Positions 47,525 through 56,614 are shown, counted from the stretch's first letter. The stretch: 64,000 bases of DNA from Mechercharimyces sp. CAU 1602 (GCF_024753565.1 NZ_JANTPT010000001.1:496001-560000); one strand, 5' to 3'. Notes: generated by a model from the sequence alone, not told the origin. Numbers and translations are program-made.

Positions 47525-47950
47525 TTATAGCTCCTTAACAAACACTTTGCTGGTCCAAGTATACCCCATTTTTTCTTCATAAAAACGATGGGCATCTTTA
47601 CGAATAAGTCCGGATGTGAGTTCAAGATATTGACACCCTTCTTCTTTTGCCCACCTTTCGAGGTGAGACAGCAGTTCTTTTCCACATCCACGCGAACGTT
47701 GCTCTGACTGTGTTACTAAGTCATAGAGGAAGAGATGACGGTGATGATAAAAGTTAGTTTGAATAGTGAAGCCAGCCAGTGCCATCATCTTGTCGGTTTC
47801 ATCAGTGAGGGCAAGCAAGCGGTAGCCTTGTGAGCGCATCTCTTCCAATAGTGTAAGGTATGCCTCGAGAGAAAGGTGGGGACGAAGTTCTCGCATTACA
47901 TCGTAAGATGCGCGCCAATCGGCATGGCTAGTAATCTCTTTTATCGGCAT
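47525..47950 (-). CDS. GNAT family N-acetyltransferase
   Basis: A 141-residue GNAT protein. Acetyl-CoA-binding motif A is VTQSEQRSRGCGKELLSHLE (the R/Q-x-x-G-x-G/A loop), followed by CQYLELTSGLIRKDAHRFYE and GYTWTSKVFVKEL, typical of the fold. The substrate is unknown. It is 17 bp downstream of rnz on the same strand, probably one transcript. Confidence 0.85.
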   Translation of the reverse strand: MPIKEITSHADWRASYDVMRELRPHLSLEAYLTLLEEMRSQGYRLLALTDETDKMMALAGFTIQTNFYHHRHLFLYDLVTQSEQRSRGCGKELLSHLERWAKEEGCQYLELTSGLIRKDAHRFYEEKMGYTWTSKVFVKEL

Positions 47951-47967
47951 GAGTTAAAATCTCCTTT

Positions 47968-48879
47968 TTAAAATGTATAGCTCCACAAATCGTGGGCGAG
48001 ATGGGTATGTGGGAAAACGTCTTTCGCTTCCTGCAGTAATGCAGCACAATCCTCTTGGTAGCGAGGACTGATGTGGGTTAGGAGGAGACGTTTTACTTGG
48101 CAACCTTTAGCGAATAAGGCTGCTTGCTGTGCGGTAGTATGGTAGTGCTGGTAGGCAGTATTTACCTCAGTCATGCCAAAGGTTGCTTCATGAACCAATA
48201 CATCGGCGGAGTGTGCCAGCGTGGCAGCCGTCTCTGTCGGACGGGTATCACCAAAGATAGCGAGGACACGCCCCTTCTTCGCGGGTCCAACAACACTTTC
48301 AGAACAGAGTAAGCGCCCATTTGGGAGTCGTACTGATTCCCCTCGTTTCAGTTGACTATAGAGAGGGCCAGGAGGGACTTCTAACTCTTTTAGTCGCTGC
48401 ACATCTAACTTTCCAGGTTGATCATGTTCTTCGATACGAAATCCATAGGATAATAGTCCATGTTCCAACTTTTGTGCCCGTATGTGGAATGAGTCCAATT
48501 CCCACTCGGTCTCTTCATCGTATTGGATGATATTTAAGGGATAGCGTAAGTAGGTTTGTGATGTCTGTAAAGCGGCTTCCACAAATTTTCTGATCCCAGC
48601 TGGACCATACAGGGTTAGTGGAGAGGTGGCACCCTGGAAACTGCGGCTTCCTAACACTCCAGGGAGGCCGAAGATATGATCTCCGTGCAAGTGTGTAATA
48701 AAGATACGATTAATTTTACTTAGCTTGAGCGAAGTGTGTAGGATTTGGTGTTGCGTAGCTTCGCCACAATCAAAAAGCCATGTCTGTCCTTCATATTCCG
48801 GCATCCGTAAAGCAAGAGCTGAAACATTCCGTTCTTTTGCTGGGATGCCAGCACCAGTACCGAGGAATGTAAGTTCCAC
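47968..48879 (-). CDS. rnz: Ribonuclease Z
   Basis: A 303-residue metallo-beta-lactamase-fold tRNA 3'-processing endonuclease. Zinc motif HLHGDH is in FITHLHGDHIFGLPG; GDTRPTE, VHEATFG and LLTHISPRYQ supply the other ligands. The N-terminus MELTFLGTGAGIPAKERNVS is diagnostic. The start is GTG after AAGGAGGGG. Its partner enzyme RNase P RNA is at 24.6 kb in this window. Confidence 0.95.
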   Translation of the reverse strand: MELTFLGTGAGIPAKERNVSALALRMPEYEGQTWLFDCGEATQHQILHTSLKLSKINRIFITHLHGDHIFGLPGVLGSRSFQGATSPLTLYGPAGIRKFVEAALQTSQTYLRYPLNIIQYDEETEWELDSFHIRAQKLEHGLLSYGFRIEEHDQPGKLDVQRLKELEVPPGPLYSQLKRGESVRLPNGRLLCSESVVGPAKKGRVLAIFGDTRPTETAATLAHSADVLVHEATFGMTEVNTAYQHYHTTAQQAALFAKGCQVKRLLLTHISPRYQEDCAALLQEAKDVFPHTHLAHDLWSYTF

Positions 48880-49022
48880 TCTAATCCCCTCCTTATCTCT
48901 CTTCTATTATACTACAGATGTATTGGCAAAATAAGACTGCCATTTGTAATCACCAGATGCTAGAATGCGGAGGGAAGGATGTCTTATGAAATAGAGATGA
49001 ATCGGGAGAAGAGGGGATAGAT

Positions 49023-49571
49023 ATGTTCATGTATCACCAGGTGCCGGATGATTTGCAAGGTGAGTATTTATACCCGCTTAATGAGTTAGCGTCTGTTTAT
49101 CCTCATATATCCGAACAGAAAAAGAAAAAATATGAGGATCATCCAGGTCGAATCAGCCTCCCACAGAGAAAAGTACCTTACCTAAATTGTTTGTGGAACG
49201 ATGTCATTCATTGTTCACCTCTTCATCCAGCATATCTGTATCGTGCTCTGTCCGCCCTGGGTGTGGAGCCAGCATCCCGTCTGTTTTTTCGAATTCCGTA
49301 TCAGCAGGTGGCTAAGCTACCGGTGGTATGCTATCATTATTCTCCAACACATTGGAAAGGGGTGGGAAGTGAGGTTTCCGCAGAGGATTGCTCCATAATG
49401 ACCATAGAGCATTATAAAGAATTAACCTTTCTTCCCGAAGAAACGATCAAGTATTTTGAACAGTCTCTACATCTAAAACGGCCTTTTGGATTGTTTCATT
49501 TTATTCCTCATATGCTAGTAAAAGGAAAGATTTTTGTCGGGGATTGCTCACGAGTGGATTGGAGTGAGTAG
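49023..49571 (+). CDS. Hypothetical protein
   Basis: I do not recognise this 182-residue soluble protein. It is rich in Tyr, His and Pro (YHQVPDDLQGEYLYPLNEL, HCSPLHPAYLYRAL) and ends in IFVGDCSRVDWSE. The opening with YHQVPDD and an internal RLFFRIPYQQVAKLPVV core remind me of small ADP-ribosyltransferase-like or DUF folds, but I cannot place it. The ribosome binding site (AGAGGGGATAG) and codon use look normal, so it is likely real. Confidence 0.6.
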   Translation: MFMYHQVPDDLQGEYLYPLNELASVYPHISEQKKKKYEDHPGRISLPQRKVPYLNCLWNDVIHCSPLHPAYLYRALSALGVEPASRLFFRIPYQQVAKLPVVCYHYSPTHWKGVGSEVSAEDCSIMTIEHYKELTFLPEETIKYFEQSLHLKRPFGLFHFIPHMLVKGKIFVGDCSRVDWSE

Positions 49572-49680
49572 CGTTTGTTGCACGGAAGTAGCCTTTCCCA
49601 ATGTTCACTAGTGCAGATCGTTAGTTTTTCCTTTATAATGACTGGTAGCGGAAAAAGGAAGGTGGAGAGATACAGGGGGA

Positions 49681-50358
49681 ATGTCTCATTTAAGAGACAC
49701 ATGGATGAGGAGTGGACGCTATAACCCTGTATACAATGAAGAGATGATAAATAAATATGGACGGCGCACGATCGCTTATGTTATTGGACTAAGTATTCTC
49801 GCTCTGGGTATCGCACTCGCTATTCGAGCTGGCTTAGGCACAGGGGCATGGGATGCGCTGTATGTAGGATTTTATGGATTGTTTGGTTTAACTGTCGGCA
49901 GTTGGGTTATCATTGTCGGCTTTATATTGGTCCTCATTAATGCACTACTACTTTGGGAACGTTTGGACTGGCTGGCGCTGGGCACGCTTCTTTTACTTGG
50001 TGTTGTATTAGATGGATGGTTATTGGTGATTACATGGGAGCCGACCCTTTTTTGGCAGCAGGGGGGCTTGTTTCTTATTAGCATGTTTGTGATTAGCTTA
50101 GGTGTAGCTACCTATCTGCAGGCTAATTTCGCGCCTACTTCGGTTGATAAATTGATGTATGCCATTCATACTCGTACAGGCTTTAGTTTGCGCCTTTCTA
50201 AGACTATCGGTGAAGTGATTGCGTTAGTGATTGCTTGGCTTATCGGTGGGCCGATTGGGATTGGGACGGTTATGATTACCTTTCTTGTGGGTCCGCTGGT
50301 TCAGTTTTTCTTAAAGGTAGTGGGGCCACTTTTTACATCTCCGATGAAAGAAGTATAG
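49681..50358 (+). CDS. YczE/YyaS-family membrane protein
   Basis: A 225-residue protein with five membrane segments. YIGLSILALGIALAIRAGLGTGAWDAL is the hallmark region (G-x-G-x-A-L-x-x-x-A-x-L-G-x-x-P/A-W-D), and APTSVDKLMYAIHTRTG is the second conserved loop. The family may assist export or surfactin-type processes (YczE), but the role is unclear. The first 20 residues are uncertain: an ATG at 49744 is also possible. Confidence 0.75.
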   Translation: MSHLRDTWMRSGRYNPVYNEEMINKYGRRTIAYVIGLSILALGIALAIRAGLGTGAWDALYVGFYGLFGLTVGSWVIIVGFILVLINALLLWERLDWLALGTLLLLGVVLDGWLLVITWEPTLFWQQGGLFLISMFVISLGVATYLQANFAPTSVDKLMYAIHTRTGFSLRLSKTIGEVIALVIAWLIGGPIGIGTVMITFLVGPLVQFFLKVVGPLFTSPMKEV

Positions 50359-50376
50359 AAGTAAAACATCAATGGA

Positions 50377-50418
50377 AAAGGACAGCGTCTTCCCCCTTGG
50401 AAAACGTCGTCCTTTTTT
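50377..50418. terminator. Bidirectional terminator
   Basis: AAAAGGAC-A-GCGT and ACGTCGTCCTTTT pair imperfectly and are followed by T on both strands, between convergent genes. Confidence 0.7.
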
Positions 50419-51325
50419 ATTTGTGGATAGGGTCATGCTGGATTGTTGATTTCTCTATTTGGATCGTAGTATGGGTAATACCGGTGATTCTCTTTATCCG
50501 ATTGATAGCTGTTTGTAACACTTCTTGCTCATTTGCTTCATCTATTATATCGAGGTGACAGCTGAGTGCGTCCATCCCTGAGGTAATGGTCCAGATATGA
50601 AGGTCATGTAAGCGAATCACCCCAGGAATTGCTTTTAAGGCGTCATGTAGTTCGTCGTGGTCCACTTCGTGTGGGGTTCCTTCCATCAAAATGTGGATGC
50701 TTCTTTTTAACAATCCCCATGCGCTTTTTAAGATGAGTAAGGAGACGATGACACTAATAATAGGGTCGGCGATATACCAAGAGAAGGTGATCATTAGAAA
50801 GCCAGCGAGAAGTGCTCCGGCTGAGCCGAGTGCATCTCCAATCACATGCAAATAAGCACTGCGTACATTTACATTTTCTTTTACATCCCCCACTCTCATC
50901 AACGAATAAGCACTGATGAAATTGGCAGCAAGACCGATAAAAGCGATGATCATCATGGTGCCACCAGCTACTTCTGGGGGCTCTCTAAAACGATCCACCG
51001 CCTCCCAAATAATAAAGGCTGCGATGGCAAACAGGGTAACAGCGTTGAAAAGAGCGGCTAAGATTTCAACACGGTAATATCCATATGTATTCTTGGCGGT
51101 AAGTGGTTTTGCAGCAAACCACATCGCAAATAGACTGAGGGCGAGGGAGGCGGAATCACTTAACATGTGTCCCGAGTCGGAGAGAAGGGCTAAACTATTG
51201 GTGAGAAGTCCTCCAAAAAACTCCAAAATCATAATACTAGCGGTAATGACCAGAGCAATCGTTAAGCCGCGCTTGTTGCTTTCGCGACGCTGGTGATGAC
51301 CATGTTCATGATGGTGACTATGCAT
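50417..51325 (-). CDS. Cation diffusion facilitator (CzcD/ZitB type zinc exporter)
   Basis: A 302-residue CDF transporter. The His-rich N-terminus MHSHHHEHGHHQ binds metal. Six membrane segments follow; metal-site residues are in LLSDSGHMLSDS (helix II) and HVIGDALGS (helix V), the H-D-x-x-x-D arrangement of zinc transporters. The C-terminal cytoplasmic domain includes LHDLHIWTITSG. The ATG at 51325 is chosen for the AAAGGA site; longer in-frame starts exist. Confidence 0.9.
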   Translation of the reverse strand: MHSHHHEHGHHQRRESNKRGLTIALVITASIMILEFFGGLLTNSLALLSDSGHMLSDSASLALSLFAMWFAAKPLTAKNTYGYYRVEILAALFNAVTLFAIAAFIIWEAVDRFREPPEVAGGTMMIIAFIGLAANFISAYSLMRVGDVKENVNVRSAYLHVIGDALGSAGALLAGFLMITFSWYIADPIISVIVSLLILKSAWGLLKRSIHILMEGTPHEVDHDELHDALKAIPGVIRLHDLHIWTITSGMDALSCHLDIIDEANEQEVLQTAINRIKRITGITHTTIQIEKSTIQHDPIHK

Positions 51326-51480
51326 TAAACTCATCCTTTTTAGCATTCTGTTTAGGAAATGATGCTTATCCGTCATCTTCCCCCTATTATATCCTGGGAA
51401 ACAATAGTTTACAAAAATATCCTTGGGGTATAAAGATATAAAACAAGGTTTCATATAATGAAACAGAAGGGGGAAGAGAG

Positions 51481-51513
51481 ATGCCAATCAACTTTCACGA
51501 TCCCCAGCCCTGA
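51481..51513 (+). pseudogene. Ten-codon stub of a lost gene (MPINFHDPQ...)
   Basis: GGGGGAAGAGAG precedes an ATG that opens MPINFHDPQP and stops at once. This start resembles the N-terminus of Bacillales class I methyltransferases that begin MPI(N/D)FHD. With a good ribosome site but no continuation, it looks like what is left after a deletion. Short, so tentative. Confidence 0.35.
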
Positions 51514-51530
51514 ACACGAACGAACGATCA

Positions 51531-51568
51531 AAAGCCTTCATCCATTTTACTGAGATGAAGGCTCTTGT
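51531..51568. terminator. Bidirectional terminator
   Basis: AAAGCCTTCATC and GATGAAGGCT pair with T on both sides. It ends minus-strand transcripts from the SPFH gene. Confidence 0.75.
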
Positions 51569-51634
51569 TTGTTATACGTGCTGTGGAGGGGCATTCGCCA
51601 CAGTACGGGCTGAATATTGATATGACGAAGAGAG

Positions 51635-52519
51635 CTATTTCTTATCTTCGTCTACAATAATGCTATCCACGCCGTTTATGGTAACCCAACCGTGTTTCAA
51701 ACGGGCCTCTTTTTCCATCTTTTCAAGTAGCTCAGGGGTGACAGATTCAGCAATCAAACGGTTTGCTTCAGCTTCCCCTTTCGCTTTTTCGATTTGGGCA
51801 TCAGCAATTCCTTGGGCCTCGATCAGTTGTTTTTCAGCAATTTCTTTCGCTTTTTGTTTATCAATTTTTAAAGCTTCCAACTCTTGTTGCCGGTTTACTA
51901 CCTCTTGGATCGCTTGCTGTGTTTCTTTATCTGGCGTAGGTGTACCGAACACTACATTTTCGATGAGAAACCCGTGTTTCTTAGAGTCCTTGGAAAACTT
52001 GTCGAGAATTTCGGTCTTTACTTTCTCTCGATTCTGGAACACTTCTAAGATGGTATACTTTGATGTTACCTCAAGTGCGGTATCTTTTAAGCGTGCTTTT
52101 AACCAGGTTTGTTCAATAGCCTCAGGATCCTGACCTTTAAACTTGTCATAGATATAAGGTAATTTTTCTACATCGTTGAAGTACTCCAATACCATATCAA
52201 CGGTTAGCGGCTTACCATCTCGGGTGGCGAGGGGCAGGGAATTGTATTCCACAGTTTCAGTAGAAACAGGATATTCTGTGATTCGCTCAATTGGATTTAC
52301 AAAGTGAAGCCCCTGGCTTAAGGTCGTCTCTTTCACCCCATCACTGCGGGAGTAGACGACGCCAGCATGTCCTTGGTTAATCGTTTCTGTAAACGCAGAA
52401 AAGCCAATGATAAGTCCTGTTAATGTAAGTCCACCTACGACAAGCTTTTTCCAACTAAAGAGAGAATTCTTTTTCTTCTTTTGTACGGACAGAACTTCTT
52501 GTTCTTCTTTTATTTCCAA
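51635..52519 (-). CDS. SPFH/prohibitin-family protein
   Basis: A 294-residue membrane-anchored SPFH protein: one span at about residues 26-44, then the Band 7 domain (GVVYSRSDGVKETTLSQGLH to IENVVFGTPTP), then a long charged coiled coil (QKAKEIAEKQLIEAQGIADA). Prohibitin-like proteins form oligomeric membrane rafts or protease-linked cages. The start is TTG after GAGAGGA. A tiny membrane peptide gene lies 25 bp upstream. Confidence 0.88.
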   Translation of the reverse strand: MEIKEEQEVLSVQKKKKNSLFSWKKLVVGGLTLTGLIIGFSAFTETINQGHAGVVYSRSDGVKETTLSQGLHFVNPIERITEYPVSTETVEYNSLPLATRDGKPLTVDMVLEYFNDVEKLPYIYDKFKGQDPEAIEQTWLKARLKDTALEVTSKYTILEVFQNREKVKTEILDKFSKDSKKHGFLIENVVFGTPTPDKETQQAIQEVVNRQQELEALKIDKQKAKEIAEKQLIEAQGIADAQIEKAKGEAEANRLIAESVTPELLEKMEKEARLKHGWVTINGVDSIIVDEDKK

Positions 52520-52544
52520 TATGCTTTCCTCTCCCTGTACTCAG

Positions 52545-52616
52545 TTATTTGATGTTCTTCATAACGAGATAAGTAATATAGAGGAAGATAGCTAGCAGGA
52601 AGATTTTCCAAGCCAC
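52545..52616 (-). CDS. 23-residue membrane peptide upstream of the SPFH gene
   Basis: A GTG-initiated frame, 8 bases after AAAGGAG, encoding MAWKIFLLAIFLYITYLVMK plus NIK: one hydrophobic helix with basic ends. It precedes the SPFH gene in the same orientation. An ATG overlapping the ribosome site would give 29 residues. Small and unproven. Confidence 0.45.
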   Translation of the reverse strand: MAWKIFLLAIFLYITYLVMKNIK

Positions 52617-52961
52617 TTTCTTCACTCCTTTCATGCTGTTAGTACGAGTCTGTATTGGATTATTTACGCTTTGAGCTTGTAAAGATCGACTCTCCTTTCC
52701 TACACGTTTCATGCATATGTACATCGATTCAATAGTACATAGTGAAGCAAATAGCCTCATAGTGACATTGTACCATTTTTATGGGTAATTGTGAGGGGAG
52801 AGGTGGGTGGATATAGACATGTCCCTATGACTAGTGTTGAAAATATTAGACGATAAAAGTTCATTCATCTCCCACGCTACTTCCTGTATAATAGGAGGCG
52901 AGAAAAGAAGTGTCTCGATAGATGGAGCGCTTTTTTGTTTGGGGAAACAGGAGGAATAGCA

Positions 52962-53387
52962 ATGGAAAAACAAGTAACGGTTGATCATAGCAAGTATCAA
53001 AACATCCGTTTTGATACACAGGATGAATCAACGATTATGGTGGATATCTTAGAAACAATTCCTTATGAATATCCGGATAAAGAGACGGAAGTGGTGATTC
53101 CGACTGATGAGTTTACGTCGGTTTGCCCTTGGTCTGGATTACCTGACTTTGCAGAGATTAAGATCACATTTATTCCTAAAAATGATCTTATTGAGATGAA
53201 GTCGTTGAAGTATTACTTAACTTCTTATCGCAATGTAGGGATTTATCAAGAGCATGCGACTAATCGTATCTTAGATGATCTGGTTGCACTGGCAAAGCCC
53301 AAGTATATGAAAATCGAAGCGTTGTGGAACCCCCGCGGGGGACTGGGTACGAGTGTAGTTGCTGAATACCGCGCTGAGAAGGTGTAA
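52962..53387 (+). CDS. queF: NADPH-dependent 7-cyano-7-deazaguanine reductase QueF
   Basis: A 141-residue YkvM-type QueF that reduces preQ0 to preQ1 in queuosine synthesis. The catalytic cysteine is in TSVCPWSGLPDF, and the QueF motif E-x-K-S-L-K-x-Y is present as EMKSLKYYLTSYR, with NVGIYQEHATNRI following. GGAGGAA precedes the ATG. TATAAT at 52888-52893 is a plausible minus-10. I see no preQ1 riboswitch in the leader, and no queC, D or E genes nearby. Confidence 0.94.
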   Translation: MEKQVTVDHSKYQNIRFDTQDESTIMVDILETIPYEYPDKETEVVIPTDEFTSVCPWSGLPDFAEIKITFIPKNDLIEMKSLKYYLTSYRNVGIYQEHATNRILDDLVALAKPKYMKIEALWNPRGGLGTSVVAEYRAEKV

Positions 53388-53400
53388 GGATAAAAATATA

Positions 53401-53431
53401 AACCGGGAGAAGAAATTCCCCGGTTTTTTTA
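53401..53431 (+). terminator. Terminator of queF
   Basis: AAACCGGG and CCCCGGTTT arms followed by a T run, 13 bp after the queF stop and just before thiM. Confidence 0.85.
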
Positions 53432-53447
53432 TTGAAGGAGGGTAAGT

Positions 53448-54254
53448 ATGCGAATCACGTCCAATGATTTTACTCTGATAGATCGCATTCGTGACGATGT
53501 GCCGCTTATTCATCATATTACCAACCTTGTCTCCATCCAGGACAGTGCTAATGTTACCTTGCATATGGGAGCATCACCCGTGATGGCACATGCAAAGGAA
53601 GAAGTAGAGGAGATGGTGGCAGCATCGGCTGCTCTCGTCCTCAATATCGGCACACTGACGCAAGAACAAGTAGAGGCTATGATCTTGGCAGGTAAGAAGG
53701 CAAATGCTCTTGGTACTCCAGTCATCTTTGATCCTGTTGGAGTGGGTGCAACCACTTTCCGAACAGAGATGGCAAGACGTATTCTCGCTGAGGTTGAGAT
53801 TGAAATCATTAAGGGGAATGCAGGAGAAATTGCAACATTGGCAGGAGAGAGAGCTGAGATGCGTGGTGTGGATACGGGTCATGTGACAGCGGACGTGGAA
53901 GAAGTAGCGATCTCTTTGGCAGATGGCTGGAAAACGGTGATCGTCACAGGTGCCACGGATATCGTGACGGATGGAAGACGGGTAGCTCATGTCCATAATG
54001 GCCATCCTTTAATGGGGGCTTTGACGGGAACCGGTTGTATGGCTGCTTCCGTGATTGCGTCGTGTGCGGCAGTGGAACGCGATTACTGGCTGGCGGCTAC
54101 TGTGGGACTTGCTACGTATGGTATTGCGGGTGAGCGTGGAGCACAGCAAGCAGCAACCCCGGCTCATTTTAAAGTGCACTTTTTTGATGCCCTGGCTACT
54201 GTAAGCGCAGAAAATGTAAACAAAAGCGCTCGTATCGAGGTGGATCAAGTGTAA
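53448..54254 (+). CDS. thiM: Hydroxyethylthiazole kinase ThiM
   Basis: A 268-residue ribokinase-fold enzyme that phosphorylates the thiazole alcohol (salvage of the thiamine thiazole). N-terminal PLIHHITNLVSIQDSAN and GASPVMAHA bind substrate; DPVGVGATTFRT and the GTGCMAAS anion hole, with its catalytic cysteine, are typical. GAAGGAGGG precedes the ATG. It lies apart from the TPP-controlled operon, and I see no riboswitch in its short leader. Confidence 0.94.
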   Translation: MRITSNDFTLIDRIRDDVPLIHHITNLVSIQDSANVTLHMGASPVMAHAKEEVEEMVAASAALVLNIGTLTQEQVEAMILAGKKANALGTPVIFDPVGVGATTFRTEMARRILAEVEIEIIKGNAGEIATLAGERAEMRGVDTGHVTADVEEVAISLADGWKTVIVTGATDIVTDGRRVAHVHNGHPLMGALTGTGCMAASVIASCAAVERDYWLAATVGLATYGIAGERGAQQAATPAHFKVHFFDALATVSAENVNKSARIEVDQV

Positions 54255-54277
54255 AAGAGTAGATGATAAGAAGGAAG

Positions 54278-54314
54278 GACGAGGGCTGAGGCTAGGGATC
54301 AGCCCTCGTTTTGA
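54278..54314 (+). terminator. Terminator of thiM
   Basis: ACGAGGGCTGA and TCAGCCCTCGT pair around a 9-base loop and are followed by TTT. Confidence 0.82.
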
Positions 54315-54366
54315 TGTCGGTCGACATGGAGAAGTGTTGTATGTTAAGTGAATTTTCTATAAAATA

Positions 54367-54384
54367 TAAGTGAATACTCACTTA
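54367..54384. promoter_or_regulatory. Candidate TetR operator of the ABC exporter operon
   Basis: TAAGTGA-ATAC-TCACTTA is a perfect 7-bp inverted repeat 24 bases before the permease start. A further half site, TTAAGTGAA, lies about 25 bases upstream, straddling a TATAAA minus-10-like box. The downstream operon ends with a TetR gene, so autoregulation is likely. Confidence 0.6.
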
Positions 54385-54407
54385 ACTGGTAAGGAGTGAT
54401 CTGCCTG

Positions 54408-55706
54408 ATGGTACGGCGTGTGCTCTATTTGGTATGGAAAGAGTTTATTCAATTGCGACGAGATCGGCGAACATTAGCGATGATGCTGCTTCTCCCGCTC
54501 ATTTGGCTAATTGCTTTCGGTTACGCGGTTCGTTTTGATATTGAGGAGATTCACGTGATGGTAGTGGATGAGGCCAAGAACGAAGCTAGCAAAGATGTGA
54601 TTGAACAGTTGGAAGAATATGAAGATTTGATAGTAGATGAAATCGTACCCGTTGCGACAGCCGAGCGAGCATTGGAAGAGGGCAGGACAGATGTGATCGT
54701 AACGTTGCCGAATGGGTTTCGCTCTTTCCCAGCTGAGAAAGAGCAAAAGCTGACCCTCCAAGTGGATGGGAGCCGACTTTTTACGGCACAATCAGCTGTG
54801 CGCAGCACATCGCAATTTTTATATGAATTGCAGCAGGAAAACATGACGGAATTAAAAGAAGAATTGGTAAAAATTTTAGCAAAATCCCCTTCTCCATCAC
54901 TGGAGCTTACGCAAGTTGAACAACTTCAACCACTTCTGGGACTGCTTACTGATGCTCAAATCGAGCAAGTAGAGGAAGGACTTAATGAAGAAATAGAAAA
55001 AGGCATTGCAAGCCAGACGGAAAAGCGTGCAAAGACGATCGAAGACTGGTTTCCTGATTTTAAGCAGCTAGAACCAGAAGTGGATGTTCTCTACAATCCA
55101 GATTTAAAAAGTGTCAATTATATGTTACCTGGGTTAGTGGGATTGATCCTTATCTTTATTACCACTTTGATGACCTCTTTGGGTGTGGTAAAGGAGAAAG
55201 AGCGAGGAACATTGGAGCAGTTGATCGTTTCACCTCTCAGTTCATTGGAATTGATCTTAGGGAAGTTACTACCGTACATTTTGATTGCTTTTATTGATTT
55301 TTTACTTGTATTTGTCGCAGGAGTCGTGATATTTGCGGTCCCCTTCCATGGTCCATTCTTCTCTTTTATGGTTGTAGCTCTTCTCTTTTTAATCGGGTCG
55401 TTAGGACTGGGTCTGTTGATTTCTACGGTTTCGCAGAATCAACAACAGGCAATGCAGTTGGCGATGTTGACATTGTTACCGCAAATTATATTATCAGGCT
55501 TTGTCTTTCCACTGGAAGCAATGCCGTGGGGCATTCGTTGGATTGCCTATCTGATGCCTCTTACTTATTTTATACCGGTCAGTCGTGCGATCTTTTTAAA
55601 AGGTTTGACGCCTTGGGACTTTCCTTTGGAGATGATACTGATGACTGGTTTTGCTTGTTTCTTCATTCTACTCGCCGCTGTTCGGTTTCGGAGAAGCTTA
55701 TCTTAG
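54408..55706 (+). CDS. ABC-2 type permease (YbhS/YbhR-like)
   Basis: A 432-residue exporter permease with the ABC2_membrane_3 layout: one N-terminal span, a large outside domain of about 200 residues (helical, rich in E and Q), then five C-terminal spans including GVVKEKERGTLEQLIVSPLS, the conserved cytoplasmic coupling region, and LSGFVFPLEAMPW. It resembles YbhS/YbhR drug exporters. AAGGAG precedes the ATG. The two ATPase genes follow. Confidence 0.9.
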   Translation: MVRRVLYLVWKEFIQLRRDRRTLAMMLLLPLIWLIAFGYAVRFDIEEIHVMVVDEAKNEASKDVIEQLEEYEDLIVDEIVPVATAERALEEGRTDVIVTLPNGFRSFPAEKEQKLTLQVDGSRLFTAQSAVRSTSQFLYELQQENMTELKEELVKILAKSPSPSLELTQVEQLQPLLGLLTDAQIEQVEEGLNEEIEKGIASQTEKRAKTIEDWFPDFKQLEPEVDVLYNPDLKSVNYMLPGLVGLILIFITTLMTSLGVVKEKERGTLEQLIVSPLSSLELILGKLLPYILIAFIDFLLVFVAGVVIFAVPFHGPFFSFMVVALLFLIGSLGLGLLISTVSQNQQQAMQLAMLTLLPQIILSGFVFPLEAMPWGIRWIAYLMPLTYFIPVSRAIFLKGLTPWDFPLEMILMTGFACFFILLAAVRFRRSLS

Positions 55707-55717
55707 GGGGTGTGAAT

Positions 55718-56614
55718 ATGATTCAGGTAACAAAATTGAGTAAGAGGTATGGTGATGAAGTAGCTTTACATCCGTTAGACCTTCACTTTACTTCTGCTCG
55801 TATCTATGGGGTGATTGGTCCAGATGGGGCAGGGAAATCTACGCTTTTACGTTGTATGAGCGGTGCGCTTCTCCCTAGTAGCGGACAGGTGGAGGTGAAT
55901 CGGCACTCTTTAGGTTATGTATCAAGTCGATTTGGATTATATGAAGAGATGAGCATTGCTGAAAACCTACGTTTCTATGGAGGATTATACGGGCTTGACA
56001 AAGAGCAGATTAAAGAGCGGAGCACCGAGTTATTGCGCTGGATTGGGTTGAGTTCCTTTCAAAACCGCTTAACAGGAGCACTCTCAGGTGGAATGAAGCA
56101 GAAGTTGGCGATTGCAGTGGCCCTTCTTCATGCGCCCAAGGTGTTAATCTTGGATGAACCGACTTATGGAGTGGATCCTTTATCGAGACGGGAGGTTTGG
56201 AAGTTATTAAAAGAGATCAGGAAACATGGGACAACCGTGATTGTATCTACACAGTATTTGGAAGAGTCGAGTTACTGCGATGAAGTTTTGTTTTTATACA
56301 AAGGCAAGCTATTGCTTCAAGAAGATCCTGCGGTACTACTAGAGCAGTTTCCGTTTTTGTTATACGAGATGAAGGTGTCTACTCGTCCGACAGTGAAGCA
56401 ATTGCATGAGGCGAGACAGTTGCGTTTTGTGGTCGATGTTTATTGGCGAGGTGAATCTCTCATGCTTGTGTGTGAAGAAGAGAGCTGTAAAAAAGAGGTC
56501 ATGGATCGCTTTGGTTGGGGGGGAAATCAAGTTGTGCAAACTGTACCGTCCTTTGAAGATGTCGTATTGGAACAACTGCGAAAAATTCCTGAGAATGGGG
56601 GGACATCGGCATGA
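55718..56614 (+). CDS. ABC transporter ATPase 1
   Basis: A 298-residue ATP-binding subunit. Walker A GPDGAGKST, signature LSGGMKQKLAIA, Walker B VLILDEP and H-loop (replaced by STQYLEE, Gln in place of His) are visible. It corresponds to the first half of the two-domain protein YbhF. A C-terminal extension of about 80 residues follows the ATPase core. GGGGG precedes the ATG, and the end overlaps ATPase 2 by 4 bp. Confidence 0.9.
   Translation: MIQVTKLSKRYGDEVALHPLDLHFTSARIYGVIGPDGAGKSTLLRCMSGALLPSSGQVEVNRHSLGYVSSRFGLYEEMSIAENLRFYGGLYGLDKEQIKERSTELLRWIGLSSFQNRLTGALSGGMKQKLAIAVALLHAPKVLILDEPTYGVDPLSRREVWKLLKEIRKHGTTVIVSTQYLEESSYCDEVLFLYKGKLLLQEDPAVLLEQFPFLLYEMKVSTRPTVKQLHEARQLRFVVDVYWRGESLMLVCEEESCKKEVMDRFGWGGNQVVQTVPSFEDVVLEQLRKIPENGGTSA

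Noticed and set aside
52894-52961. Possible preQ1 riboswitch before queF
   Set aside because: The leader is short and lacks the conserved preQ1-I stem, the A-rich tail and its pairing partner.
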